Numbered from the stretch's first letter, positions 35,976 to 47,681 are shown. The stretch: 64,000 nucleotides of DNA from Phanerodontia chrysosporium (GCA_001910725.1 MJGA01000004.1:1240001-1304000); one strand, 5' to 3'. Notes: generated from the letters alone by a model not told the origin. Numbers and translations: made by a program.

Positions 35976-37223
35976 ATGAAGGTCTCCTTCTCTCTCGCCA
36001 ACTCCAAGGCAAAGGCGAAGCCCGTCGGCGACGCGCCCCCACTCAAGCGTCCTATTACATTCGCCTCGCTTGAAGATGACGAGCCGGTCGACGCTGCTCC
36101 CACCGCGGGCGGTTCAAGCAAGGCCCCGGTGAACAAGCAGCTTATTGCGCAAAATGTTGAGATGTCCAAGGCCACAAAACGCAAGCTCGAGGAGGAGAAG
36201 AAAGTAGATGCGACAGTATTTGAGTACGATGAGGTCTGGGATAAGATGCAGGAGGCGAAGCTGCGGCAAAAGGAGGCGAAGGAAGCCGAGGCAAAGGAGC
36301 GCAAGGTGTGTATGGCGTGGCATGTACGCCCCTCCGCTTGTACTGACTGTACAGTAGCCCAAGTACATTGAAGGACTCCTTACGTCCGCAGCTACACGCA
36401 GGCTCGATCACCTGCGAGCAGAGGAAAAGATGATACAACGCGAACGCGAACTCGAGGGCGATGAATTCAAGGACAAGGAGGCCTTCGTCACGCAGGCGTA
36501 CAAGGAGCAGATGGCTGAACTCCGGAGAGCGGAAGAGGAGGAGAAGCGTCGCGAAGGTGCGTTATTAACTATCAAATGGAGGCGGTCTCTAACATCGCTC
36601 CAGAGGAGGAGAGGAAGAAGAAGAAAGGCCTCGGCACCGGCATGGCCCATTTCTACAAGAAACTCCTTGAGGAATCAGAACAGAAGCATGAAGAGACAGT
36701 CGCCGCCACGCAGAAACCTGTCGTAGGACCAGAAGCTCCTCCACAGAATTTGACGATTACGAAACCGCCAGATTTCGTTCCGAAGAACGACGCGGAGCTG
36801 GCTCGCATAGCGAAGGAGCAGGGGAAGGAGGTCGAGCTGAACGACGATAACCAGATCGTTGACAAGCGCGAGCTTCTGTCTGCTGGTCTTAACCTGTCAG
36901 CCCCGAACACACGTCGGTTAGGCTTACAGACGAAGAAGAAGGCGGATGGCGAGGGCCCTGTGAAGGTGCACACCGCCGTCGGCACCGCAGCTAGTCGGAA
37001 AGAAATCAATGAGCGTCGTGCGAGAGAGGTGCAGAGACAGTTGGAGGAGGAGCGCGAGCGAATACTCAAGGAGAAACAGCGTGAGGAGCAGGAGAGCCTC
37101 AGTCGGGCGGTGGCGAAGCGCAACAACGAGGAGACTATTCAGAGTGCTAGGGAGCGATACTTGGCACGCAAGCGGCAAAAACTGGAGGAAGCAGAACGTG
37201 CGAAGGAGTCAGATGAATCATAG
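35976..37223 (+). CDS. NSRP1-like splicing regulator (DUF2040 coiled coil)
   Basis: Nuclear speckle splicing regulatory protein family. Exons: 35976-36305, 36358-36556, 36604-37223. Conserved N-terminal block: FEYDEVWDKMQEAKLRQKEA, then PKYIEGLLTSAATRR, EDEFKDKEAFVTQAYKEQM-type sequence (here GDEFKDKEAFVTQAYKEQM) and LGTGMAHFYKKLLEES. The C-terminal third is a long charged coiled coil (INERRAREVQRQLEEERER) ending in a basic/acidic tail. Length (~350 residues) fits fungal members. In animals NSRP1 affects splice-site choice; the role in fungi is inferred. It converges on the kinase gene with 89 bp between stops. Confidence 0.88.
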
Positions 37224-37312
37224 GTCTTCGGGCATCCTCATCATGGTTTGGAATATGATCGTATTGCTTGTACTGTAATAAATTATTGTAGAATATTAGG
37301 TGTGGATCTAAC

Positions 37313-38507
37313 CTATTGGCAACTTGCATCCAATCGTTCCCTATGAAGCCCAGCGACCATTCCGTCAAAGGCGCGTAACACGGCCGCAGCTGATGGTCGC
37401 CGATTATAGTCGTCGTGCAGCATGGGCCGGACGAGGCTGGCAAGTTCGGGTACATCGTAACCGGTTATCTTCGATATTTCAGCGCGCTGCACAAATACGA
37501 ACTGTAGCGTCACACACCTTGCATGCGCGGATGATCAAGACGGCCAATTGCCACACATCGGTCTTGTATGGGTCGGTCCAGCCTCCGTTCTCGATTTCTG
37601 GCGGAATGTCTGTTCCCCGGATTCCCTTGATTAGGGGATTAAGTGTGTCGTCAAACTGGCGACAACATTCGTAGTCTATGAACGCATAGTGCCCCTTGTA
37701 ATCGGTAAGAATGTTATGTATGCTGATGTCCAAGTGCGCCATCTTGTGGGAATGAAGGAAAACGATGTGCTGTGAGATTGGCGTAAGATCTCACGAAGCG
37801 ACGTAGAGTGGGAACGCGTCATACCTCTATGCACTGTCTGAGAGCGCTGAGAAAGAGCCTGAGAGTGCTCGGTACCTCATACATGAACTGCGGGTACCAC
37901 TCTTCCATAACAATGAAGACCAGGGAATCGGTAGGGACTTCGATCAGATCATAGACCGCTACGGGTGCAATGGGTGGGGGAAGTCTAATTGAGCAGCGGT
38001 AAGACCGACATCGACTGGACACATACGTATTGAGTGGTTCATGGGATGCCTCCTCAGGGATGGACTGTAGATATATCGAACGGCATGGAATTCGCGGCTA
38101 CAATTGTGAACGGCTTTAATGACGACCTTCTTCCCAGATGGATTGTGGGTGCCACGGAAGAGGTTGTCTGGCTAACATAAAGACTTTCTTAGTATGGCAC
38201 GGCGATGAAAGCAACAGGAACTAACAAGACCGGCGTCCTTGCATAGCTCGTTCTCGTCTTTGATGCTACAAGCGCGGGCGTAGCCCGGCAGATCTCTGGT
38301 GACGTCGCAGCCATGGGCTCGCATCCCCTCCCAGTATTTCTGGTACCACTGTTTCACATCTCGACAGGTGTCCAAGTGGTAGCCCCGACGTTCAAGGAGG
38401 TGTCGATAGGCACACCAATTGGGCGCCCTGCGCGAGTTGACGTCGTCCTCGTCGAACGAGGCCGTGGACGATGCCGAGGAGAGCAAAGACTCGTCGTCGG
38501 ATTCCAT
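37313..38507 (-). CDS. Divergent fungal protein kinase-like protein
   Basis: Start ATG at 38507 (MESDDESLLSSASSTASFDE), stop at 37313, five exons. The C-terminal half is a kinase fold. KKVVIKAV supplies the ATP lysine. The catalytic loop reads HLDISIHNIL (HRD-Asp and Asn kept, Arg replaced by Leu). The DFG position reads DYE (AFIDYECCRQF). GTDIPPEIENG replaces the APE segment, followed by DVWQLAVLI. No glycine-rich loop is evident. Such kinases are expanded in Agaricomycetes. Activity is uncertain because the usual Phe-Gly after the metal-binding Asp is absent. At the donor near 38026 (ATAC|GTATGT) splicing gives a frame one base short; an extra G would give SIRLPPPIAPV. The substrate is unknown. 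Confidence 0.75.
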
Positions 38508-39371
38508 GTCTCGAGCTCGGAGGCGATTGTCGAGGCTAGAAGGAGTGATGGGCAACCAGCCGTGTGTACGGTGGCATGATAGAGCCGGGGGTGAAGCTTA
38601 TATGTCGGGGGAAGGAGGAGAGAAACTTGGGCTAACTTTGGGCAAGCGGTGAATGGAGCCAAAATGCAAGTCGACAGGACAGGTCGGGTGGTAAGTCCTG
38701 TGCGGACATAGTACCTGCAAGTGGACCATGCTGACCACCGCCCAAGAAAATCCATACCGTATATGGCCTCGCATGTAATGAATTGACTTGCGACCATCGC
38801 ACTGTGGTTCAATTTGTCCGCGAGGAAGACATGCACGTACTGAAAAAGTTACCGGAAAAGGGAGAGGCGTACAGGGACCGCGTACGCATTAGGCCCAAAA
38901 GCTCTCACCGATGTAAAACAGCGGGCGGATAAAGGCTGGATAATCGGCGCGCTCGGTCTCCTGGGTAGCAAAGAAGGGAACGCTGAGGTGATAGATGCCA
39001 TCATGTTATCCAGTGCACACACGGCGGTCGCGGAGAGAACATCCCAGGAAAGGCTCGAAAGCCACACAGAAAGTTAAAGCTTGACCGCGCGAGGGCCCGA
39101 GAGACGAGACGGCCAGGGTCAGCAGATATCGGCACCGAGGTTAGAGAGTAGGTTGCCGCAGCGCGTGGTTTGCGGTGAGGAGTGCACGGAGGATGGTAGT
39201 GGGACGAAAGACCCAAAGACAGGAAGGACGTGCTGTCGGTCACTCACATGAAACCCAAGCAATGCGTCACCAACCGAGTTTATTATCCAAGTAAGTATTT
39301 CCTTCGCACGCCTTACCGTGGGAACCTGAAGTAACACTCTCGCACAGAGTGCCTAAACAGGCCGCCCACCG
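38508..39371. other. Unassigned region, possible minus-strand gene remnant
   Basis: 864 bases between the kinase start and the RRM gene. On the minus strand there are protein-like stretches in different frames. GIYHLSVPFFATQETERADY followed by PAFIRPLFY is at about 39000-38917, and VHVFLADKLNHSAMVASQF is at about 38836-38780. Plausible splice sites (GTGAGAG...TTTCAG; GTATGG...TTGCAG) surround them, and a possible end ...PLAQS-stop lies at 38632. I could not assemble one coherent frame or recognise a family. It may be a decayed or error-broken gene, or chance. Confidence 0.25.
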
Positions 39372-40063
39372 ATGGAGGAAGGAACCAAGACCAAGAAAAC
39401 AGTCTTTGTCGGCAACCTCGCCAACGACGTCGACGAGGCCATCCTCCTCGAGACGTTCGCGACCTTTGGTGTGTGCATGTTCCGCCTCGGCCGACCTTTG
39501 CGCGCTGACGACGTGTCCTAGGGGACATCATCGAAGTCCAGATCCCGCCTGCCACGACCGACCCCAACAGGCAGACAGGTGAGTTGCATAGTGCACCCGT
39601 CTCGCCCATATGACCGACCGCGCGGCCACAGAGGAGAAGCACAAGGGCTATGGCTTCGTGACCTTCGCGTCACCTGCCGATGCGCAGGACGCCATCGACA
39701 ACATGGACCTCAACGAACTGCACGGCAAGGTCCTGCGGGTGAATCTCGCGCGCCCGAGCAAGATGCCCGTGCAGGGCCTGGGGAACAAAGCTAGTGCGTC
39801 CCTTGCGCCCCGAGATACGCGTGCCTGTCTCACTAATTCGCCCCTGCAGTCTGGGAGTCTGAGGAATGGCTCAAGCAGTACGCGAAGCCGCTGGCAAAGA
39901 GCGGTGGTACGCCCCATATCTGTTTGCGCTCATGCCCCAGCTGACTGGACCCTTGCACACAGGCGCTGCGCTCCGTGCCCAAGCGTTGGGTACATCTCCA
40001 GGGCCCAATGGATCCGCTGACGAAGGCGCAGCAAATGATGAAGAAAACGCTATGGAGGAGTGA
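39372..40063 (+). CDS. RRM protein related to the RNA-binding part of cyclophilin E (PPIE)
   Basis: Five exons between the ATG at 39372 and TGA at 40063. One RRM: KKTVFVGNLANDVDEAILLE (RNP2), then KHKGYGFVTFASPADAQDAI (RNP1 KGYGFVTF) and LHGKVLRVNLARPSK. It is followed by the WESEEWLKQYAKPL segment that also follows the RRM in human PPIE (VWSDDDWLKKF). It stops in an acidic tail (NDEENAMEE) with no cyclophilin domain. Final join AGCG|GTGG...ACACAG|GCGCTG near 39903-39962. In animals PPIE belongs to spliceosomal complexes; an RRM-only fungal form suggests a separate or split role (inference). Alternative frames past 39900 are shadows. Confidence 0.85.
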
Positions 40064-40558
40064 ACCGGACTCTTATCTGCATCCACTCCCTTGTGTTTCT
40101 CGGCCGAGGCGGTGCGCTCTCGCATGCTTATCCAGTCGCACAACGGCACGGCAACTACGCCATCAACGTGCGCATCTGTGCTGGGCTGGATGTCTCCAAA
40201 ATGAACGGCATAACCCTGGCTTATCGACTCATCACGTCTGCTCTGATTGGTACCGGACCTTTGACGTGTATAGGATATTGTTTCGGTCTTGCCGGGACGC
40301 GTATGGCACATTAGATAGCATGAAGCCGCCAGTTCAACGCATGGTTGAGCCAATGCAACCTCTTTATACCGTGATGCAGTTGCGGAGAATCAAAACTTCG
40401 GAACATCTTATGTGGGGGTTCGTCTTCCCAGTTTTTCAGAGCGGTATTCATAGGCATAAGTTTACAAGATAGTATACAGTACCGACGGAGATGTATGTAA
40501 ATGAGTTCACGTGCCTAATCGCCGAGTCAACCAGACGGCGAAACTTCGCAGTGCTGCC
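40064..40558. other. Convergent 3' region, RRM gene / GYP7
   Basis: 495 bp between two stop codons. Reading frames here lack family features and I regard them as chance. It presumably holds both 3' UTRs. Confidence 0.4.
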
Positions 40559-43500
40559 TCATCGACCTGTCTTCAACAAGTCCCTGAGGTCCTCGCTGAG
40601 TAGGGGTAATTGCGATTTGTCCTCCGACGCCACCTTTCCAGTCGCTCGGTTGCGCATTTGCGCCGAACCTGTCACCGACTCCTCCGCTCTGCGGCGGTCG
40701 ATGTCCGCCACAAGCTGTGCAAAGGACAAGAAAAGAACCTCGGCTTGTGCGAGTGTCGTGTCGAGTTCAATGGTCATGCTGAGTTCGTTGCAATACTGCA
40801 AGAGTGGCGTGTCAGACTGCAGACAATTACTGCTCGACCCATCATACCTTCAGAATTTCATCGAACTGGAAGACATGTCAGTTCATAGAGCGCCAAAGTA
40901 AAGCGATAACGAACCTCGACGAGGTAACGCATTATGACGTCCCGGTGAGACTCGAGCACCGCCAGGGCGACGAACAGGACGAAACTATTGCTGTAATAGT
41001 CAGTCCAGAGGACTTCCCACAGCCGCAGAACATCCTCGAATTGGAACTCGCGCTTGAAAGCGATGAGGATCCAGCTGACGTATGATGAGAGATGTCACGA
41101 GTTGAAACTCGAGTGGAGACTGACCGGAAACAGAAGAAAAGGTTCAGCGACTCGGTCTTCTCTGTACAGCGACAGTCGGTCAGTGGGTTGCTGTGAATAG
41201 CGGCTGAACTTACCTAGATGCCGATAGAGCTCCGGGTCCATAACGCTAATAAGTTGCTGCAACGTGGACAACTGCTTCTTCATGCCGCTTTGATCTCTCA
41301 AAAAGTTCTGTTTCTACAGAGAGTCAGATACTCTCACAACCACGAGGTCGGATATACTTACCATGCGGTTCATGACAGATACAAAGCACCAGAAGGTCAG
41401 TTCTTCGTCTGCGTCCAAGACGACGTATATGGGAGCACAGAGATCCGACATTCCCTGAACATAGCCTGTAAAGGGACCTCAGTGATCATATACTTTGATA
41501 AACAACGAGACGTACCCAAGTCTGTGTCGTAGAAATTGTATGTGAGGAGGATTCCACCCATCCGCTCTATATGCTCGTTCGTGGGTGCTTGAGCACCAAT
41601 GTCGCTGAGCCCCGGAGATATCGTCGAGTAGCGCATATGCATGCCCTTCTCGTCTTCGGAAGCGTCAATCGTAGGGGTGGTCGACGCTAGCAGAGGATGC
41701 GTACGGTCGGTACGACGACAATCAACATCTATACGGTGACGTTCCTAACGTCATACATGAGCTCTGCTCCAGCAGGAGTGGAAGGAGAGATGTACTTCAA
41801 GGACGTCTTGCCGATCGAATACTTCTGGCACACCCCACCATTGATTCTTCAAATCTCGGTATTGTTGGCTAGGCGAAGAGTATCAACAACAGGTACGATT
41901 GAGGACCTGACACTGAAAGCTCATTCTACCTACCGCTTTGTTTCCCACGCTGCCTTGCGCTCCGCAGCGGTAGAATTCCATTCATGCACATTCAAGAGAA
42001 ACGGCCAAATTTGTTTTCGCAATGCGCCTTTGGGGGTTATACCACACTGAAATATTTGTCGCCGCATTTCCTCGACATTAATCTTCGGTGACCCATCCTG
42101 GTTGAACCAACCTTTCCAGGTCTTCTCGTCTACGGGCTTGCTGGGATTGCGAGTGGACTTGGGTGTGGGAAGGTTCGCCGAAGACTGGAGCAGTTCGAAA
42201 ACGCCTAGAGAAGTGCTCTCGGAAGCAAGCTCCGCGGAGCCAGAGGTCGGCAAGGCCTGCGCTTCTTTGCGCCGTGCGCGCTCACCCTCTTCTGCGACGA
42301 TACGAGCCCACCGAGCAAGATAAACTCGAGCACTCTCGAATTCGCCAACACCACCCTTCTCGACCCAGCTTCCCCATTCGAGGTCCCCATTGGCGTTCAC
42401 GAGGCTTTTGACGGGGTCAGGCAGATGAGGGACAATGGGTTTAGCGAGTGGATGAGACAATATTTGCTGCGCAGCATGCGCTGCATGTCGCGTTATTTGG
42501 GAGAACGACTGCAGCAGCGCAATGCGTGCTTGAGAGGAGGAAGAAGCGGATGAAGTTGGCGGCGTATTAAGGGAACGGTGCAAGATGGACGACCGCGGCG
42601 AATAAGGGTTCGTTGGCCCTGTTAGAGGCTGCGGCCTGCGATGCGCAGGTATTGGCGAGTGGGAGTTCGCATACGAGGATTGAGCGAGAATATCGTCCAC
42701 AGCATCATCTGCGAATAACTGCGTAGAATGTGTTTCAATGTCCTCTCGCGAAGGATCCACAAGGTAAAGATTCGATTGAAGATTCGAGCGAAGGATATGG
42801 GCATAAGATCTGAGACGATTGAGCAAATCCTCTCCTCCCCAGGATACGGACTTTGAGCTCGACGGGGATGGGGATTGGGGAGGTGGATATACATCATGCT
42901 TGTGGTCCGCCGGAGGTTTGTGCGAGGCGGTGAAAGAACGCGACTCATCGTCATGGAAATGTAATGTCGGGAGGGTAGTGCCATTGATTAGATTAATGGC
43001 TATTGAACCGTCTAATGGTGCTATGATGTCAGTAGGGGTAACATCGGTAATGCCAAGACGTACACCAGGATGAGAGCGAAGGCGGCTGAACAATAAGGGA
43101 GTAGATCGAGGTCAACGGCACAGAGAACGCATATGTCTCTGGGCGTGGTATTGGCATGTCAATGAGAATGGCATCTACAAGCTGCGTTGAGGAATTAACC
43201 AGGACATTAGAACGTGAGGCAACGTACCTTCCTCTTCCTCGTACACACTGGTCCGTTCCTCCGTTTTAACGAACTTGTCCCATTCAGTTTGCCCCTTTTC
43301 GTTCAGCAGGGTCTCGGGAAGCCAAGACAGCAGGTAGGTCGGATTCACGGCTTCCTGCAAGGCTCGATTAGCATGAGCGGTGCACATGCATTCAATACCC
43401 ACCCGCTTGACGAGCGCCACGAAGCCGGGTATGTTATCTCGAGCATACACGGTAGGATTCACATACACCTTAGATTTGCTGTATAGTAACCTATATTGGC

Positions 43501-43694
43501 TACCCTCGTGGTGTTCAACGCCAAGGGAGTGTGCGAGATCTGATGATGTATTCTTAATCTCGACCATAGAATCTAGCTGGACGAAGAAGCGATGCAACCT
43601 TAGGCCCCTTCGTTATACACAGCAGGGAGCAGAGGCTTACAGATGCCGTGGATATCGAAAGGTCAGGCGACTGAGAGGTGTGAGCACGGCTCAT
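40559..43694 (-). CDS. GYP7: TBC-domain Rab GTPase-activating protein, Gyp7 type
   Basis: Vacuolar/endosomal RabGAP family. N-terminus: GSQYRLLYSKSKVYVNPTVY and ARDNIPGFVALVK (the Gyp7 PH-like Rab-binding domain), AILIDMPIPRPETYAFSVPL, WYGSIAINLINGTTLPTLHF. The TBC domain has both catalytic fingers: IDVDCRRTDRTHP (IxxDxxR) and YVQGMSDLCAPIY (YxQ), then LNLFFCFRWILIAFKREFQF and LWEVLWTDYYSN. It ends in a basic/Glu tail at 40559. I chose the ATG at 43694, with exon 1 joined by GTAAGC...GATTAAG to NTSSDLAHSLG. An alternative start is the internal ATG at 43567. A ~200-residue Ser/Pro-rich insert precedes the TBC domain. Target is probably Ypt7/Rab7 by homology. Confidence 0.92.
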
Positions 43695-44876
43695 GAGCAG
43701 TGGTCGCAGGTTATGTACGGAAGGAGGAGCTGCGCGCTGCGGTTCCTGGCCACAAGCGACAGACGCCCATAGGAGTATGCGGCACGTGATTGCTCAGTCT
43801 TCGCGCAGTGCAGCAGCAGCAAGAGTCGCACACGCTCGGAGTCAAAGGAATAAGGAACAATGGCGACGCTTGCTGCGTGTTGGACTGTGCATTTCTTGTC
43901 TGATAGGACTGCAGCATCTCAAGTCAATGCAGGAAGTTCAATCCCAGAGATTACCGAGGTGTTTCAGACGAGCAGAGTACAAGCGAAGAGCGACATGCGA
44001 CAGAGAAAAGCGGTAGAGATAGGCGTGGGATGTACAGACGACAAGAGAGCACTTCCGCTTGTCCTCGCAATCACTTTTGGTACGACCAGACGTTGCGGAG
44101 GACTAAATCAAAGTCAGTTTCAGCGCACGGAGGGACATTCGCACTACTCACGGCCCGCCTTGGTAGCCAAACGGTTCAGAGAGTCATCGCTCTCACCCAT
44201 AGCCCGAACCTGACCGCAGAGAGCGAATGAGGTAGAGGTGGGGAGCGCCCGGCCGTTGGAGTCGACGTCCGCGACGGCGATCTGGACCGAAGCGTGGTCC
44301 TTGGAGGTGATAAGACGGTCTAAAATTCGTGGATTCAGCTCGCACTTTGACGTTGACTAGGAGAATATCGCGAGGGGGACGTACTAGTGGCGGCGCACTT
44401 GCGGGGGACGTAAAGGTCGACGAGGACTCCCTAAAATTTGCAGATTTTGTTCAAAATTCGTTCTATTGCATGCCTGCGACTGTGCTCGCATACCTGATCG
44501 TTCTCCATGGCGGGTACTAGGACTTGGCGGCGGCGACGGCGACGGTGGTGGCAGCTTCCGAGTAAGGTTATCTAGAACTGTACAGTTCTGTAGGGCGGCT
44601 ATTTGCTTTTTAGCGCTCATACCATTTGAGGTATTCTTCGCAGTTTATTTCTTCGAAGGACGATATTTCCTCGCGTTATCTAATTAGCTTCTCTGTCAAT
44701 GAGAGCACGCTTGAGAGAATCAGGCAATCGCGGGTGATCTAGACTTGCAATTATGACACGGTTTCCTCACGCGTCTGGAGACGCGGCTGGCCTTGACAGC
44801 CTTGACGCGAACTCCCATCGCCCACACTAGCGCTGTGAAGTGCAGTTCAAGCCTCGTTCGTTCGCATACCACCATC
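43695..44876. other. 1.2 kb divergent intergenic region GYP7 / PPP4R2
   Basis: No frame of more than about 115 residues and none with family features. A purine/CGG-rich patch (about 44522-44560, GGCGGCGACGGCGACGG) and A/T-rich segments alternate. Likely regulatory DNA only. Confidence 0.4.
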
Positions 44877-46029
44877 ATGAGCGCAGCAGATCCATTCGAA
44901 TGGCTCCCTGGTACGTTATGTCTCGCGTACATCCGACTAGCCTTGACGATGCATCGAGCTCGCAGAACATGATGCTCTCCTAGAGCGGATCGCGTCAACT
45001 GACGTGGTAGAGTACGCCAAACTTATGCACCAATCTGGGCGTAGTTGTCCTGACGTATGTCTTAGTGCAGAGTGGCCAAAGTTGCGCGATATCCTCAAGC
45101 ATAAGTTCGACCAGGTGCGTATGTTTTCGGCAGTCGACATCACAGGCTTACAGCACGATACCTAGAATGTGGCATTATTCTTGTCCCAATCCAACGATAC
45201 GCCTCCTGTACCGCCCGTTGTAACATCGCCACGAACCCTACCCTCTGGCGGACTGAAGCTACCGCCGTTTCCCCCGCGCCCTCGTAACCCCCATAACCCC
45301 AACGAAGCTCCTAAGAGCATCCTTTCTGAAGAGGAGGCAAAGGAGTACAAAGAGGTCATATTGAGACTACTCGATGACTTTGAGGGGTGCGTAAGCGATA
45401 TGCTGCCCGCGACAACTCCCGCTCACGGTGTTCAGACCACCCTTCACGATACAGCGCGTTTGCGAACTGTGTTTATTCCCTAAGAAGCACTACAGGACGA
45501 TCGGCAAGTACTTGCGTGCAGTAGAGAAGACCTTACTGGTCACATCAACATGGGACGCATTTCCCGTGTCTCCTGAGGGCGCGACGCGGGCGACGAATCC
45601 TACAACCGGCTTCGACAGCGTACTGCTTACATCTGCGCCACCCACGCCCATGTTCTCTCCGATACCGTTCTTGCACGACGATGCGAGGCGGTCCAAATCG
45701 CGAAGTCCACCACCGTCGCCTCTCGTTCTGCCCGCACTAGCCACCGGAGGTACAAGCACCGCTGCACTCGAAGGCGGGGAAAGCACCGACCCCCTGTCCT
45801 GGGACTTGTCGATGAACTAGATGATCCAAGTCCAGGACATCTCAGCGACCATCCCCAGCCTCTATCCGCGACGACCACCGTGGAGCCCAAACCGGTCGTG
45901 AGTCTGGCAGAGCGATTTGTCAAGTCCACGCAAGAGAAACAAGAAGGCCCATCTGCTGAAGAGACGACTGCGCAGACGCCAGAGGAGATGGCAGTCGACG
46001 ACCCAGAGAAGGAGAATAAGGCTGACTGA
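44877..46029 (+). CDS. PSY4: Protein phosphatase 4 core regulatory subunit R2
   Basis: Regulatory subunit (PPP4R2/Psy4) of the PP4 phosphatase, acting in DNA-damage checkpoint recovery in other eukaryotes. Start 44877 (MSAADPFEWLP); exons joined by CCTG|GTACGT...GCAG|AACATG, CAG|GTGCGT...CTAG|AATGTG, and GAGG|GTGCGT...TTCAG|ACCACC. The signature PPFTIQRVCELCLFPKKHYR, then GKYLRAVEKTLLVTSTWD, matches the family. A Pro-rich region sits before it (LPPFPPRPRNPHNPN). The frame breaks at the C5 run 45790-45794. In the given frame it stops at 45820, but one more C opens GLVDELDDPSPGHLSDH and a Ser/Glu-rich tail to TGA at 46029 (MAVDDPEKENKAD), clearly coding in composition. I therefore annotate to 46029. 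Confidence 0.88.
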
Positions 46030-46135
46030 GTAGCGACGCCTAGCGTCCCTTGTCAGTAACAGCTCATCATTCCGTAACTAGTAGACTTACATGAGCTCGA
46101 GGAGAGCCGTACGTGGATTTTGGGAATACAGGTAT

Positions 46136-46887
46136 TCATGCAAGATCCCTCTTGATCTTCTCCAGCATGACGTTCATGCGCAAGCGCATATCAGGCTGTC
46201 CACGGCCCCGTCCACCTCGTTGTGCGCCTCGTCCTCTGCCCCGTCCGCGGGTGTCGTTGTGCCCACGCGGCCCACCAGACTTGTACGTGTGTAAGGACGA
46301 TTTCGAGTATGCGAGGGCTTGCAGTTCGCGTAGCGTTGGCTTCTTGCCTTCCTCGTCATCATTGGACTTATTGCCTCCTCTTCTCTTGTTCGTAGGCTTG
46401 CTTCCTCGATCCGTCGGCACGTTTGGGTCTTCGTACCTTTCATGTTGCTTCGCCTGGCCTGCTCTGCACTATGACTTTCCTCCGATTCCGCACTGCTTTC
46501 TGTCTGTTCGTCGCTCTCTTCCTCTGTAGCATTTTCAACTTCATCCGCAGCGTCTGACTCCGACTCTGTTCCCTCGTCCTCCTCACTCCCGCTCTCTTTC
46601 GCCGAAGCTTGGTTTTCCCGCGTTCCTCGTCGCTGTGGTCTTTATTCCCGATATCTAGGTTGACGACCGGCCGAGCGGTTGTGAGGCCCTCCTTACGCTT
46701 CTGTGCCTTCCATTTACTCTTGATCTTTTGGACCTCCACCCATGACCGCTTGAGCTTTTTGGCTAGATCGAAATGTCAGGACGGTGATCGTCTCCAGCAC
46801 GGTGTGAGACTCGCCTCGGTTTGCAGGGAGATGCTGAAATGTCGGAGGCTTTTTCCTCTTGGTGCCTGCAACCGCGGATCCTGCCAT
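46136..46887 (-). CDS. Nucleolar-type basic/acidic protein, FYV7/CCDC59-like rRNA processing candidate
   Basis: Start 46887 (MAGSAVAGTKRKKPPTFQHL), stop 46136. Basic helix AKKLKRSWVEVQKIKSKWKA, then QKRKEGL; an acidic Ser/Glu region; TLRELQALAYSKSSLHTYKS; an RGG-like Arg/Gly box; and the terminal GQPDMRLRMNVMLEKIKR. The last element resembles the GQPxMxxR...LLxKIK end I associate with the FYV7/CCDC59 family; the call is tentative. The first intron uses a GC donor (G|GCGAGT, 46814-46763). Two frame changes without introns (46625-46626 and 46436-46440) are each mended by one added base, giving DHSDEGTRENQASAKESG and (G/R)YEDPNVPTDRGSKP. It converges on PPP4R2, 106 bp between stops. Confidence 0.65.
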
Positions 46888-46989
46888 TGAATACCGATGA
46901 GGATGTAGGTCGAGACGTAAGAGACAGGTCTATTGCAGAGCCTCCATATCGAATTCAGATGACCCACGGCGGCTTACATAACCACTGAG

Positions 46990-46997
46990 TATATAAA
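46990..46997 (+). promoter_or_regulatory. TATA box upstream of eIF1
   Basis: TATATAAA, a near-perfect core element, lies 145 bases before the eIF1 ATG in the 254 bp divergent gap. The leader that follows is CT-rich (47033-47100), typical of strongly expressed fungal genes. Confidence 0.55.
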
Positions 46998-47141
46998 CAC
47001 TACGCAGCCGCTCACGCCCTTTTTGGTCATCTGCAGTCATCTCTCAACCTCGTCCTCGTACTCTCCTCCTCGCCTTCAGGAAACAGCCCCCACTCAGTTT
47101 CAGTTTCTCTACCTTTCCTAATCGTATTTTCCGTTCGTCGC

Positions 47142-47681
47142 ATGAACGTGCAGAATCTCGCTACTTTCGGTGAGTACTCCTGCTCTCGTGCACTCCTACC
47201 CGCGCCCCATCGATTCCCAACGTACTCTGACCACGATGCGCCTTCTCCAACAGACCCCTTCGCAGACGAGGGAGACCCGCTCAACGCCACACAGGAGGTT
47301 GGGTCTCAGCAGAACTACATCCACATCCGTATCCAGCAGCGTAACGGACGGAAGACTCTCACGACTTTGCAGGGCTTGCCCAAAGGTGCGCGTTACCTCA
47401 TTTTGTCCCTGTGTGTATAGCAGCTGACCTCTCTGATTTCGCAGAGTACGATGCCAAGAAGCTCTTGAAAGCCTTCAAGAAGGTATGTTTCGGTTCATCT
47501 CATTGTCTCGGCTTCGTGCTCATTCATATTAACACAGGAATTCGCTTGCAACGGCACACTCGTAGACGACGAAGAGGCTGGACAAGTCATTCAACTCCAA
47601 GGTGACCAACGCACCAAGATTCTGAACTTCCTTGTCGAAGAGGGTCTCCCGAAGAACACGATCAAGGTCCACGGTTTCTAA
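47142..47681 (+). CDS. SUI1: Translation initiation factor eIF1
   Basis: Small factor on the 40S subunit that governs start-codon fidelity. Exons: 47142-47169, 47254-47385, 47445-47482, 47538-47681 (114 codons including the stop). Sequence: MNVQNLATF, DPFADEGDPLNATQEVG, YIHIRIQQRNGRKTLTTLQG, EYDAKKLLKAFKK, EFACNGTLVDDEEAGQVIQL, QGDQRTKILNFLVEEGLPK, TIKVHGF. All are the SUI1-domain lines expected, and length matches yeast Sui1 (108). Three short introns, all GT-AG and in frame. Confidence 0.97.
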
